Positions 25,420-33,628 of a stretch of 64,000 nt of DNA are shown here, piece by piece (the first letter of the stretch is position 1; every line of letters begins with the position of its first letter). The stretch comes from Sphingobacterium sp. ML3W. Its GTDB lineage: Bacteria > Bacteroidota > Bacteroidia > Sphingobacteriales > Sphingobacteriaceae. Location: the NCBI RefSeq assembly GCF_029542085.1, contig NZ_CP107036.1, positions 3,968,001 to 4,032,000 of the forward strand, given 5' to 3'. Made by a program: the position numbers and the translations under genes. The notes beneath the pieces are model-generated. The model had not been told where the DNA came from, searched no databases, and saw only the letters and a program-made list of their open reading frames with translations.

Positions 25420-27213
25420 ATGATACCACAACTCAAAGGAATCGCGATTCTATGTTTATTGCTGATCAGCGCTTCCATACGACTTTTTGCTCAGGACAAT
25501 GGAAAGGCGTATTGGTTTAAAGATGCCCGTTTTGGCATGTTTATCCACTGGGGCTTATATAGCGCTGCTGAAGGTATGTGGAAAGGTGAACCTCTACGGT
25601 ATATGAATAATTATGCGGAATGGTTACGCTACCGCAACCGTGTATCGAAAGAAGAATATGGCAGTTTGGCCAAACGCTTTGACTGGAACAAGATAGATCC
25701 GGAAAAATGGGTGCTCCTCGCAAAAGAGGCCGGAATGAAATATATGATCATCACGACCAAACATCATGATGGTGTGGCACTATGGGATACCAAAGTCGGA
25801 ACCTATAGCTTACCTAAACTGAGTGGCTCAAACCGCGATGTGATCAAAGAAATCGCAGCTGCCTGTAAAAAACATGGCATGAAACTCGGCTTCTACTACT
25901 CACACTGGATTGATTGGGAACATCCTTATGGCTGGAATCATCAGCAAGAGCTGTCCGGACATGTAACTGATGCCCAATACAACCAGTATTGGCAAGAGAA
26001 AGTAATACCGCAGCTTCGTGAACTTATGAGCAACTACGGCGATATTTCATTGATATGGTTTGATATGTGGATCCCTTATCAAAAATCCATCATCAAAAAA
26101 GAACAGTTACTTCAGGTCGTAAAATTGATCCGCGAGCTACAACCGAACTGCCTGATCAATTCACGCCTAGGTCTTCCGACAGATGCCGAAAATGTAGATT
26201 TCGAAACCCTTGGTGACAATCAATTTGGCAGCAACTATATTGCCCACCCTTGGGAGACACCAGGTACTATTGCCCACTCTTGGGGATATAATGGTCAGGA
26301 AAACGAGTGGAAATCAACAAGCCAGATCTTTCAATCATTGATTTCAAACGTCAGCCTCAATGGCGGATTTACCCTAAATATTGGTCCTAGGGCCGATGGA
26401 ACCGTTCCTTACGAAAGTGTAAACCGTTTACATGATGTAGGATCCTGGTTAAATACCTATGGCAAAAGCATCTATGGTGCCACTGGTCTTTCTTTAAAAA
26501 ACAACCATTTTGACTGGGGTTACCTGACCACAAAAACCGAACAAAATAAAACGGTTGTCTATGCGCATGTATTTAACTGGCCTTTGGATCACAAACTTCG
26601 TATTACAGGTATCAAATCCAAACCGTCCAATATAGCAATGATGAAAGGTAGCAGTTTGACTCCCCTGAACTATGAGCAGAAACTTAGCTCGATCCATATT
26701 GACCTACCTGTAGATCAACCGGATCATTATGTTTCGGAAGTAAAATTGACCTTTGATGGTCCCTTGGAACTGGACAAAAATACTGTCCCTGAATCCACTT
26801 TTGGTGGTTTTTCTCTAAAATCGACCAATAGCCTCAACAATGAACTGAAAATCGTACGTTATAATGGGAAGAATCCGACCCATGCTGTCCTTACAGGAAA
26901 TACGAAGATCGACTGGGAAGTAACGGTTACAGAGGCCGGAACATATACGATAGATTTCTCTGCTCACAATCCCAATAAAGAAAATATCCCCTTCGAAATT
27001 GGCATTGCTAGCCAACAACTGAACGGAAGTTTTGAACCGACTAACAAAATGGTTGTCGAACCAAATGAAAACAACTACACCGAAGAATTTATAGAAAAAC
27101 GTATCGGAACATTAAAATTTGATAAACCTGGTAAATATATCCTAACGTACAAAAGTCAACAGCAGCTTCCACTCTGGTTTAATTGGCTGTGGCTGGAAAA
27201 AACAAAAAATTGA
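25420..27213 (+). CDS. GH29 alpha-L-fucosidase, exported
   Basis: 597 residues from the ATG at 25420, which opens a signal peptide (MIPQLKGIAILCLLLISASI, cleavage near FAQ). The open frame reaches 86 codons further up, but that part is Lys/Phe-rich and not signal-like. Family GH29 marks: KDARFGMFIHWGLYS (His43), TTKHHDG at 113-119, and the nucleophile LIWFDMW with Asp215. C-terminal residues about 470-597 form a beta-rich accessory domain (EVTVTEAGTYTIDFSAHNPN). The enzyme releases L-fucose from glycans in the periplasm or outside. It is transcribed away from the SusC-SusD-phosphatase operon and may act with it, but a fucose-specific transporter is not evident. Confidence 0.93.
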   Translation: MIPQLKGIAILCLLLISASIRLFAQDNGKAYWFKDARFGMFIHWGLYSAAEGMWKGEPLRYMNNYAEWLRYRNRVSKEEYGSLAKRFDWNKIDPEKWVLLAKEAGMKYMIITTKHHDGVALWDTKVGTYSLPKLSGSNRDVIKEIAAACKKHGMKLGFYYSHWIDWEHPYGWNHQQELSGHVTDAQYNQYWQEKVIPQLRELMSNYGDISLIWFDMWIPYQKSIIKKEQLLQVVKLIRELQPNCLINSRLGLPTDAENVDFETLGDNQFGSNYIAHPWETPGTIAHSWGYNGQENEWKSTSQIFQSLISNVSLNGGFTLNIGPRADGTVPYESVNRLHDVGSWLNTYGKSIYGATGLSLKNNHFDWGYLTTKTEQNKTVVYAHVFNWPLDHKLRITGIKSKPSNIAMMKGSSLTPLNYEQKLSSIHIDLPVDQPDHYVSEVKLTFDGPLELDKNTVPESTFGGFSLKSTNSLNNELKIVRYNGKNPTHAVLTGNTKIDWEVTVTEAGTYTIDFSAHNPNKENIPFEIGIASQQLNGSFEPTNKMVVEPNENNYTEEFIEKRIGTLKFDKPGKYILTYKSQQQLPLWFNWLWLEKTKN

Positions 27214-27237
27214 GCTGTTTAGATTAAATAACTATTT

Positions 27238-27282
27238 AAAAAGGGGCTTATGATGTATTTATTGCCTTCATAAGTCCTTTTT
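27238..27282 (+). terminator. Rho-independent terminator of fucosidase gene
   Basis: AAAAAGGGGCTTATGA pairs with TCATAAGTCCTTTTT (one G-T mismatch) around 14 nt, ending in five Ts, 25 bp after the stop. Confidence 0.85.
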
Positions 27283-27496
27283 CACTAATTAAAAACTGTG
27301 TTATATTCTTTTTCAATGAAGCCTCAATCAACAGTTTAAATCCATATTTTCAAATCATTTTTGATTGGATTAATTTTACAAAGGACTTATTTAAAATCCT
27401 CCAAAACCTTTTGTTCTTTTCCGCGTTACACATAATACCCTACCCAGCAACTCGTTATGCAAAAATTACCTATTTTAATATTTTTTTATTATTTTG

Positions 27497-27540
27497 TGGT
27501 AAAAGTTACCAATTTTGTAAATCGAGACCAGACTAGTCTC
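27497..27540. promoter_or_regulatory. Two palindromes upstream of sensor kinase
   Basis: TGGTAA-AAG-TTACCA (27497-27511) and, 12 bp further, GAGAC...GTCTC (27524-27540) containing the perfect palindrome AGACTAGTCT (27530-27539). They lie 44-87 bp before the start codon, where an operator or regulator site would sit. Neither is followed by a T-run, so they are not terminators. Confidence 0.35.
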
Positions 27541-27583
27541 ATATCTTATAAATGAGTAAATTAATCCTAAACATTGTTGGATA

Positions 27584-29458
27584 ATGCATCTGCAACGGGA
27601 CTCTTTATCTACACCTTCCGCTCAAACGCAACGTTCGGAGTTAGAAGGATTGATTACAACTTCGGAAGATGGAACCATTTTACATCTTAACTCACGCGCA
27701 TGTGAACTTTTAGCCTTAGACGATAATGAGTCCAAGGGCAAAAAGCTCCATGAATTAATCACATTCTATTCATCCGAGGATGCATCCGCTCTCAGCGCGG
27801 AACACTCCCCCTTCCAAATCGCTCTTAACAACAATCAAGTCCATCAGGAAACAATCTTGGGAATCGCAATAGAAGACTCCTTTAGGTGGTTTGTATTTCA
27901 TATTACTCCATTCACCGAAGAAAATAAGAGCCGCCTGCTGCTATCTTTCATAGATGTCTCCAAGCTTGTCAATCAGAATCAGGCATTAAAAGATAAACAA
28001 CATCAGCTTCAACTACTGGTTGCCTCACTCAATGATATTGTTTTTGAAGTCTCCGATATGGGGGTATTTAAAAACTATTGGACAAACGATCCGAGCCTGC
28101 TATTTTATCCACCAGAGGAATTTCTGAATAAAAGTCTGATCGAACTTTTCCCGGCAGACTTAGCCATACCGACAATCCAACTGATCCAAAACTCATTAAA
28201 GCTTGACCGTGAGTTTAAAATGGAGTTCCAGTCTCCCTCCGAACAGCATAAAGACAGGTGGTATAGTTTACAGATAAAGCCCATTCACCGAACGCAAAAC
28301 CGGGTCGCCTTGGTAGTTTCAGATATTACTAAACAGATTGAATCAACAGAAAAAATAAGATTTAACGAACATAAATTCAATCAGGCATTCCATTTCTCTG
28401 GTTTGGGTATTGCATTGACAAACCTCGATGGCTATTGTATTGAATCTAATCATACATTGACAAAAATACTTGGCTATACGCAGGAAGAAATGTCAACGAT
28501 AAAATTCTCTTACAACACACACCCAGATGATGTTGAACGTGATATTGAACTCCATAGGAAGCTTATTCAGGGTGAAATTGAGAGCTTCACCATACAGAGG
28601 CGCTACCGGCATAAACTAGGGCATTTTGTATGGTGTTCAGTCACCATTGCAGCAGTTTTTGACAATGCCAATATGCCATTGTTTCTGATTGTTCAGGTCC
28701 AAGATATTTCCGAATCGAAGAAAAATATCGAGATATTAAAGCGACAGAAAATAGAATCTGATTTAGTTAAAATTGATCTTGAAACCAAAGTCAGACAATT
28801 GGAGGAATTTGCAAATATCCTTGCTCATAATCTAAAGGGGCCCCTGAGCAATATGCCAATGCTCATCGATGAACTCAAAATTTCGAAAGATGAAAAGGTG
28901 AAGGCTGATTTTTTAGATCTTTTAAAAATTAGCAGTGAACAACTCACCGAGACTTTACACGACTTGGGCGAGATCCTTGAATTGCGTTCAAATAAATCGC
29001 TTGTATTCGAAAATTGCTATTTCAACGATGTATATCTGAAAGTAAAACAACAGTATATTGAAGAAATACAATTGAAGAATGCAACGATTTCAGTAGAATT
29101 CAATGTAAAACATATTCATTACCCCAAAATCTATCTGGAGAGCATTCTAAGCAATCTCATCAGCAATTCCCTCCGGTTTACAGCCCCTGACAAAGCTCCA
29201 CATATTGAAATTAGTACTTCCATGGTGGAGGATGGCACATTGCTAACTGTCAGGGACAATGGACTGGGCATCAATCTACCAAAATACAAATCTCAGCTTT
29301 TCATGTTCAAGAAAGTTTTCCATCGTGGTTTTGAAAGTAAGGGTATCGGATTATTTCTCACACGCTATCAGGTGGAGTCACTGGGGGGTAAAATAGATGT
29401 ACAAAGTGAACCGAACGAAGGCAGTGTCTTTTCAGTCAAATTTTTAGAAAGAACGTAA
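27584..29458 (+). CDS. PAS-domain sensor histidine kinase, soluble
   Basis: 624 residues, no transmembrane segment, so it senses a signal in the cytoplasm. Three PAS-like domains fill about residues 17-125 (TTSEDGTILHLNSRACELL), 140-245 and 255-385, the last of the PAS-3 type (HPDDVERDIELHRKL ... RYRHKLGHFVWC). A coiled stretch leads to the H-box ILAHNLKGPLSN with His415, and the ATPase domain shows the N-box NLISNSLRFT, the G1 box VRDNGLGI, and the G2 box SKGIGLFLTRYQ. It autophosphorylates and passes phosphate to a response regulator; the next gene starts inside the stop codon (TAATG overlap) and is the natural partner. The signal is unknown; PAS domains often bind a ligand or redox group. 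Confidence 0.92.
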   Translation: MHLQRDSLSTPSAQTQRSELEGLITTSEDGTILHLNSRACELLALDDNESKGKKLHELITFYSSEDASALSAEHSPFQIALNNNQVHQETILGIAIEDSFRWFVFHITPFTEENKSRLLLSFIDVSKLVNQNQALKDKQHQLQLLVASLNDIVFEVSDMGVFKNYWTNDPSLLFYPPEEFLNKSLIELFPADLAIPTIQLIQNSLKLDREFKMEFQSPSEQHKDRWYSLQIKPIHRTQNRVALVVSDITKQIESTEKIRFNEHKFNQAFHFSGLGIALTNLDGYCIESNHTLTKILGYTQEEMSTIKFSYNTHPDDVERDIELHRKLIQGEIESFTIQRRYRHKLGHFVWCSVTIAAVFDNANMPLFLIVQVQDISESKKNIEILKRQKIESDLVKIDLETKVRQLEEFANILAHNLKGPLSNMPMLIDELKISKDEKVKADFLDLLKISSEQLTETLHDLGEILELRSNKSLVFENCYFNDVYLKVKQQYIEEIQLKNATISVEFNVKHIHYPKIYLESILSNLISNSLRFTAPDKAPHIEISTSMVEDGTLLTVRDNGLGINLPKYKSQLFMFKKVFHRGFESKGIGLFLTRYQVESLGGKIDVQSEPNEGSVFSVKFLERT

Positions 29459-29865
29459 TGAATCAGGAAAACAAAAGAAAAATCATCCTCATAGACGACA
29501 ACGCGATATTACGCACTATTTTTGGCTATATGCTTCAGGGATTTTCGGATTACCCTATTGAATTTTACCCATTTAAAAATGCATTGGATGCATTGGATTT
29601 TTTGGACACACATGATATCAGTGCATCTTTGGGGCAACCGATATTATTTGTTGATATCAATATGCCTTTTATGACAGGTTGGGAGCTAATGGACGTTTTA
29701 GAAGATAAAAGCGATTTTATTAATCAAACCAAGATTTTCATTATCAGCTCTTCCACGAGTAAAAGTGATCAGGAACAACTGGAAAATTATCCTTTTATAA
29801 GTGACTTTATCTTGAAACCTTTTGGTAAGGAGTTGTTATATGAAATTTTGAGACAGAGCTGTTAA
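29458..29865 (+). CDS. Single-domain response regulator
   Basis: 135 residues, only the receiver domain and no output domain. The fold marks are the acidic pair near residues 15-16 (LIDDNA), the phosphoacceptor Asp66 (ILFVDINMP), the Ser/Thr near 97-99 (IISSST) and Lys120 (LKPFG). The start codon overlaps the kinase stop codon by one base, so the two are translated together. Without a DNA-binding domain it must act by binding another protein, or as a phosphorelay step as Spo0F or CheY do. The output target is not in this window. Confidence 0.93.
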   Translation: MNQENKRKIILIDDNAILRTIFGYMLQGFSDYPIEFYPFKNALDALDFLDTHDISASLGQPILFVDINMPFMTGWELMDVLEDKSDFINQTKIFIISSSTSKSDQEQLENYPFISDFILKPFGKELLYEILRQSC

Positions 29866-29971
29866 AAGATTATCAGAAGCATTGGATTCCAAGCGTTTAA
29901 CACAGAACATTATTAACTTGCCCGAATATACTATCAAACCCTTAATATGAGCAACTCATCTTAGTTGAATC

Positions 29972-30010
29972 AAAAAATAGGAACCTGTATCTTGTAGGTT
30001 CCTATTTTTA
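29972..30010. terminator. Bidirectional terminator between response regulator and M24 gene
   Basis: AAAAATAGGAACCT pairs with AGGTTCCTATTTTT around 9 nt, with A-run on one side and T-run on the other. It serves the rightward regulator and the leftward M24 peptidase, whose stop lies 10 bp to the right. Confidence 0.85.
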
Positions 30011-30019
30011 TTTACATTA

Positions 30020-31795
30020 TTAGATCGCCTTACATTTTTCGGCAAGCCAATTCTTTTCTTCACTTGAAAGATGCGTTGATAACCGATCAAATACCCATTG
30101 ATTATAGTTATTCAACCATAAAAGATGTCTTTTTTCCAACAGGGATTTTTCAATCAAGTCTGTCGCAATATAACATATTGTCAATGTCTCAAAATCCAAG
30201 AAATCACCGAATTCCGACGAACCCGCTTTTCGAGTCAACACCAAATTCTCGATACGAATACCGTGCTTGCCAACACGATATAGACCAGGTTCAATGGAGG
30301 TAATCATACCCGGTTCAACAGCAACATCTATCGCCGCAGCATTAAATGTCTGCGGTCCTTCATGTACATTTAAGAAAAATCCAACGCCATGACCTGTGCC
30401 ATGACCATAATTGCGCAAGGTCTCCCACAATGGGCGGCGGGTAATAGCATCGATTTGATATCCACGGGTGCCTACAGGAAAAATTGCCTGCGACCCCTCT
30501 ATTGTGCCTTTCAGCACCAAGGTATAATCTTCTTTTTCCTCTTGGGTAAGTCCACCAAGAGAAACAACGCGTGTAATATCTGTTGTTCCTGTTTTGTATT
30601 GACCACCAGAGTCCACCAACAACAAGCCCTTTGGGCGTAATGTATAATTGGATTTCTCATTCGCTGAATAATGTGGCAATGCACCATGATCTAGGTAGCC
30701 TGCAATTGTCGTGAAAGAAACATCAACAAATCCCTCTTGACTCTCACGAAATCCACGTAATTTATCTGCAATGGAAAGTTCAGACAGCTCTTCGCTGGTA
30801 ACGTTCTCTTCCAACCATTTAAAAAAACGGGTAAGCGCCACACCGTCTTTTACAAAAGTATGCCTGTTATTTTCAACTTCTATCGTATTCTTAATTGCTT
30901 TTAAAGTCGTAGAAGGGTTTATCTTTTCTACTATTTTAACGTTTTCAGGAACGCTATCAAACATTGCAAAGCAGGTACGTTTTGGGTCGATTAAGATAGC
31001 TTTTGCCTGCAATGTCTCGATCGTCTGATAGATATCGTCGTATGCAGCGATTTCAACGCCATAGCTTGCTAATTCAGCAACTGTTTCGGCGTTCAACTTT
31101 GACGGTTCAATGTAGAGTGTCGCGGTATCAGTTGTGATCAATACAAACCCCAAAACAACCGGATTGCAAGGTACATCCTGGCCACGGATATTAAGTAGCC
31201 AAGCAAGATCATCTAAAGAAGATATTAAATGTGCATCGGTCCGATTTTTCTTCATTTCAGCCCGTACAGCTTCAATCTTCGCTATGGTAGATTGTCCTGT
31301 TGTACTTTCAGGCAACAAGTAGGCCTGCGCTTTTGGCAACTCTGGTCTACCTGCCCATAAATCAGCTAGTAAATCTACATGACCATCCACCTCAATATCC
31401 AGGGGCTCCAACACGCCTTTGACAGATTGAGCTACCAAAAGCGACGCCAGATTTCCATCAAAAGCAACTTTCGCTCCTGCATGCAATTTCTCTCCTAACC
31501 AATCCGCATACTCCGCCGCTGCCTGGACTTTCAGTTTAACCAATTCAAAACCGGTTCCTTCCAATTGCTCCACTGCCTGGACAAAATAACGGGAATCTGT
31601 CCAAAGACCCGCAAAATCTTGTGTGATAGCCAAGGTACCTGCAGATCCTGTAAACCCTGATGCCCAAGCAATACATTTGTAACGTTCTGGTAAATATTCA
31701 CTGATATGAGGATCTGATGATGGGATAATATATCCATCGATTCCTTGAATCTTCATAGCCTCACGAATAGCAGCTAATTTTTCGATATGCTTCAT
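30020..31795 (-). CDS. M24 family Xaa-Pro aminopeptidase (aminopeptidase P type)
   Basis: 591 residues, cytoplasmic, longer than E. coli PepP (about 440) and like the three-domain eukaryotic-type aminopeptidase P: two creatinase-like N-terminal domains (about 1-315) and a pita-bread catalytic domain. Metal ligands are visible: LLVDSGGQYKTGTTD with two Asp near 385-400, HGTGHGVG with His near 480, SIEPGLY and RIENLV with two Glu near 515-530. It removes an N-terminal residue before proline with a two-metal centre. It is preceded by 315 bp of intergenic DNA with an 8-bp hairpin (AAGTTAGG 31817-31824 / CCTAACTT 31843-31850) in its leader, which may be regulatory. Confidence 0.93.
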   Translation of the reverse strand: MKHIEKLAAIREAMKIQGIDGYIIPSSDPHISEYLPERYKCIAWASGFTGSAGTLAITQDFAGLWTDSRYFVQAVEQLEGTGFELVKLKVQAAAEYADWLGEKLHAGAKVAFDGNLASLLVAQSVKGVLEPLDIEVDGHVDLLADLWAGRPELPKAQAYLLPESTTGQSTIAKIEAVRAEMKKNRTDAHLISSLDDLAWLLNIRGQDVPCNPVVLGFVLITTDTATLYIEPSKLNAETVAELASYGVEIAAYDDIYQTIETLQAKAILIDPKRTCFAMFDSVPENVKIVEKINPSTTLKAIKNTIEVENNRHTFVKDGVALTRFFKWLEENVTSEELSELSIADKLRGFRESQEGFVDVSFTTIAGYLDHGALPHYSANEKSNYTLRPKGLLLVDSGGQYKTGTTDITRVVSLGGLTQEEKEDYTLVLKGTIEGSQAIFPVGTRGYQIDAITRRPLWETLRNYGHGTGHGVGFFLNVHEGPQTFNAAAIDVAVEPGMITSIEPGLYRVGKHGIRIENLVLTRKAGSSEFGDFLDFETLTICYIATDLIEKSLLEKRHLLWLNNYNQWVFDRLSTHLSSEEKNWLAEKCKAI

Positions 31796-32110
31796 GTCGT
31801 CTATACAATTTTATGCAAGTTAGGATTTTTTAGGGTCGAATGCCTAACTTTAAGCCAAATAAAACAAACGAATCAACGCGTACGTGCATACATTAAAGTT
31901 ATATGCACATCGCACTAAATATAGAATATCAAATAACAGGACAGCATAAGGTCCGACGAAATTACATGTTAATGAAACCATCATGATTTATTCAAACCGA
32001 GTGAAACGAGTTCATGAATGCAATTAAAAAACAAATTATGAATGAATAATCACATAGGGGAATGAGTAAATCTGATAGCTTCATCGCAAATGAAAAACAA
32101 ATTTAAACGG
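31796..32110. other. Intergenic region with repeat element before dacB
   Basis: 315 bp between divergent genes. Contents: the M24-leader hairpin (31817-31850), a 7-bp palindrome GTGCATA/TATGCAC (about 31888-31911), and copy B of the palindromic element (31972-32110) leading into the carboxypeptidase start. No gene. Confidence 0.6.
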
Positions 32111-32119
32111 ATGAAAAAA
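31972..32119 (+). repeat. Palindromic upstream element, copy B
   Basis: Left arm 31972-31994 and right arm 32063-32084 are inverted and nearly complementary (changes near the left-arm start), separated by 68 nt. The right part (32063-32119, 57 bp) matches copy A (55907-55963) at 53 of 57 positions and ends on the start codon of the carboxypeptidase, giving ACGG-ATGAAAAAA in both. Compared with copy A (14-nt loop), copy B has an extra stretch in the loop. Confidence 0.75.
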
Positions 32120-33535
32120 TTTGCACTATATTCCATTGCACTATCGACCTATGCACTTACCGGCATGACGAGTTCTTTAGTTGCACAGGATATCCGAGCC
32201 AAAATCCAAGATGCATTCAATCAATTTCAAAATCAGGAAAACGTAAAAAACGGCATTAGTTCTTTAACGGTATTTGACGGAAAGACAGGACAGTCTATCT
32301 ATGCTGTCAATGAAAATATCGGGCTAGCTACAGCTTCCACCATGAAAGTGATTACTGCGGCTACAGCATTGGATTTTCTGGGTAAGAATTATCAATTTAA
32401 AACAACCTTATACTATACTGGCACCATAGATGAAACCGGTGTCCTAAATGGCAACATCGTTGTAACAGGGACGGGTGACCCTACCTTGGGCAGCGACCGC
32501 TACCCGGAAACCAAAGCAGCTATCGTACTGAACAAATGGATCGCAGCTATTCAAAACGCTGGGATACGAAGTATCAATGGAGCAGTTATTGCCGATGATC
32601 GCCTCTATAACGGCAATCAACTCCCTGGGGGATGGATCTGGACAGATATGGGTAATTATTATGGCGCAGGCATTTCATCACTCAACTGGCATGAAAATGC
32701 TTTTGGAATTGATTTTAGTCCGGCGGCCAAAGTTGGGGCAAAAGCTGAAATCGTCAATTACACGGTTCAGGTTCCCTATCTGCAGATTACCAATGAAACC
32801 ACAACAGGCAGAGCAGGCAGTGGGGACAATGTCTATGCCTATGCAGCGCCTTATTCTACCAAGATATTTGTCCGCGGTACTTATGCTCAGGATTTAAAGA
32901 AAACCATCGAGCTCGCTTCTCCCGACCCTGCATATGATTTGGCTTTTCAACTGAATGAAGGTCTCAACAAACAGGGCATCCTTGCAATCCAACCTCCCGC
33001 AACAGGTGCGAAGATGGATTCAATAGACGTATCCCAGAAACAAACACTGGATGTGCACCTGTCCCCTACCATGGATAAAATTGTCTATTGGTTTAACCAA
33101 AAAAGCATCAACCTCTATGGGGAAGCCCTATTAAAAGCTATTGCCTATACCACTGCTGGAAAAACGAGAACGGATGATGGGGCCAATTACATACAGAAGT
33201 ATTGGAACGCCAAATTAGGGATCAAGCCAAGCGAACTCAAAAGTATGGACGGCTCGGGGCTCTCACCACAAAATAGAGTCACCACGCTCGCCATGAACAA
33301 AATCATGCAATATGCACAAAAGCAAAATTGGTATCCTGTATTCTACGAAAGTCTACCGACCTACAATGACATGAAGATGAAGAGTGGAACAATCGGCGGT
33401 GTACTGGGGTATACGGGCGTTCATACCAATAAAAATGGACAATCCTTTACCTATACACTATTGGTCAATAATTATTCGGGATCGGGGTCCAATATGCGCA
33501 AGCAAATGTTTAAATTGCTGGACATTTTAAAATAA
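32111..33535 (+). CDS. dacB: D-alanyl-D-alanine carboxypeptidase/endopeptidase (PBP4 type)
   Basis: 474 residues, PBP4/class C family: it trims or cuts peptidoglycan cross-links in the periplasm. Signal MKKFALYSIALSTYALTGMT, cleaved near VAQD. Motifs: STMKVITAAT (the SxxK, residues about 77-80), SSLNW (SxN, about 190-192) and KSGTIGG (KTG-like KSG, about 425-427), all present, so it should be active. Residues 160-330 hold the inserted domains typical of PBP4. The start chosen here is the ATG at 32111, seven codons inside the longer frame, because in copy A of the upstream element the matching ATG is the start of ccmD. No terminator is plain after the stop. Confidence 0.92.
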   Translation: MKKFALYSIALSTYALTGMTSSLVAQDIRAKIQDAFNQFQNQENVKNGISSLTVFDGKTGQSIYAVNENIGLATASTMKVITAATALDFLGKNYQFKTTLYYTGTIDETGVLNGNIVVTGTGDPTLGSDRYPETKAAIVLNKWIAAIQNAGIRSINGAVIADDRLYNGNQLPGGWIWTDMGNYYGAGISSLNWHENAFGIDFSPAAKVGAKAEIVNYTVQVPYLQITNETTTGRAGSGDNVYAYAAPYSTKIFVRGTYAQDLKKTIELASPDPAYDLAFQLNEGLNKQGILAIQPPATGAKMDSIDVSQKQTLDVHLSPTMDKIVYWFNQKSINLYGEALLKAIAYTTAGKTRTDDGANYIQKYWNAKLGIKPSELKSMDGSGLSPQNRVTTLAMNKIMQYAQKQNWYPVFYESLPTYNDMKMKSGTIGGVLGYTGVHTNKNGQSFTYTLLVNNYSGSGSNMRKQMFKLLDILK

Positions 33536-33596
33536 CATATTATTGTCTATTTATAATAAGATATTGGCAAATATTTCCAAATATCAAAAAGAATGA

Positions 33597-33604
33597 TAGA
33601 TTTG
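33597..33604 (+). promoter_or_regulatory. Bacteroidota -7 box for malic enzyme gene
   Basis: TAGATTTG matches the TAnnTTTG consensus exactly and is followed by TAGCC, the usual context near the transcript start. It lies 24 bp before the start codon. No good -33 TTG is seen at the right distance. Confidence 0.55.
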
Positions 33605-33628
33605 TAGCCTTAAATTAATAAAATCGTA

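Larger units (their letters stand above)
27214..27583. other. Intergenic region before histidine kinase
   Basis: 370 bp holding the fucosidase terminator, an AT-rich stretch and, near the kinase start, two palindromes (27497-27511 and 27524-27540). No gene seen. Confidence 0.6.
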
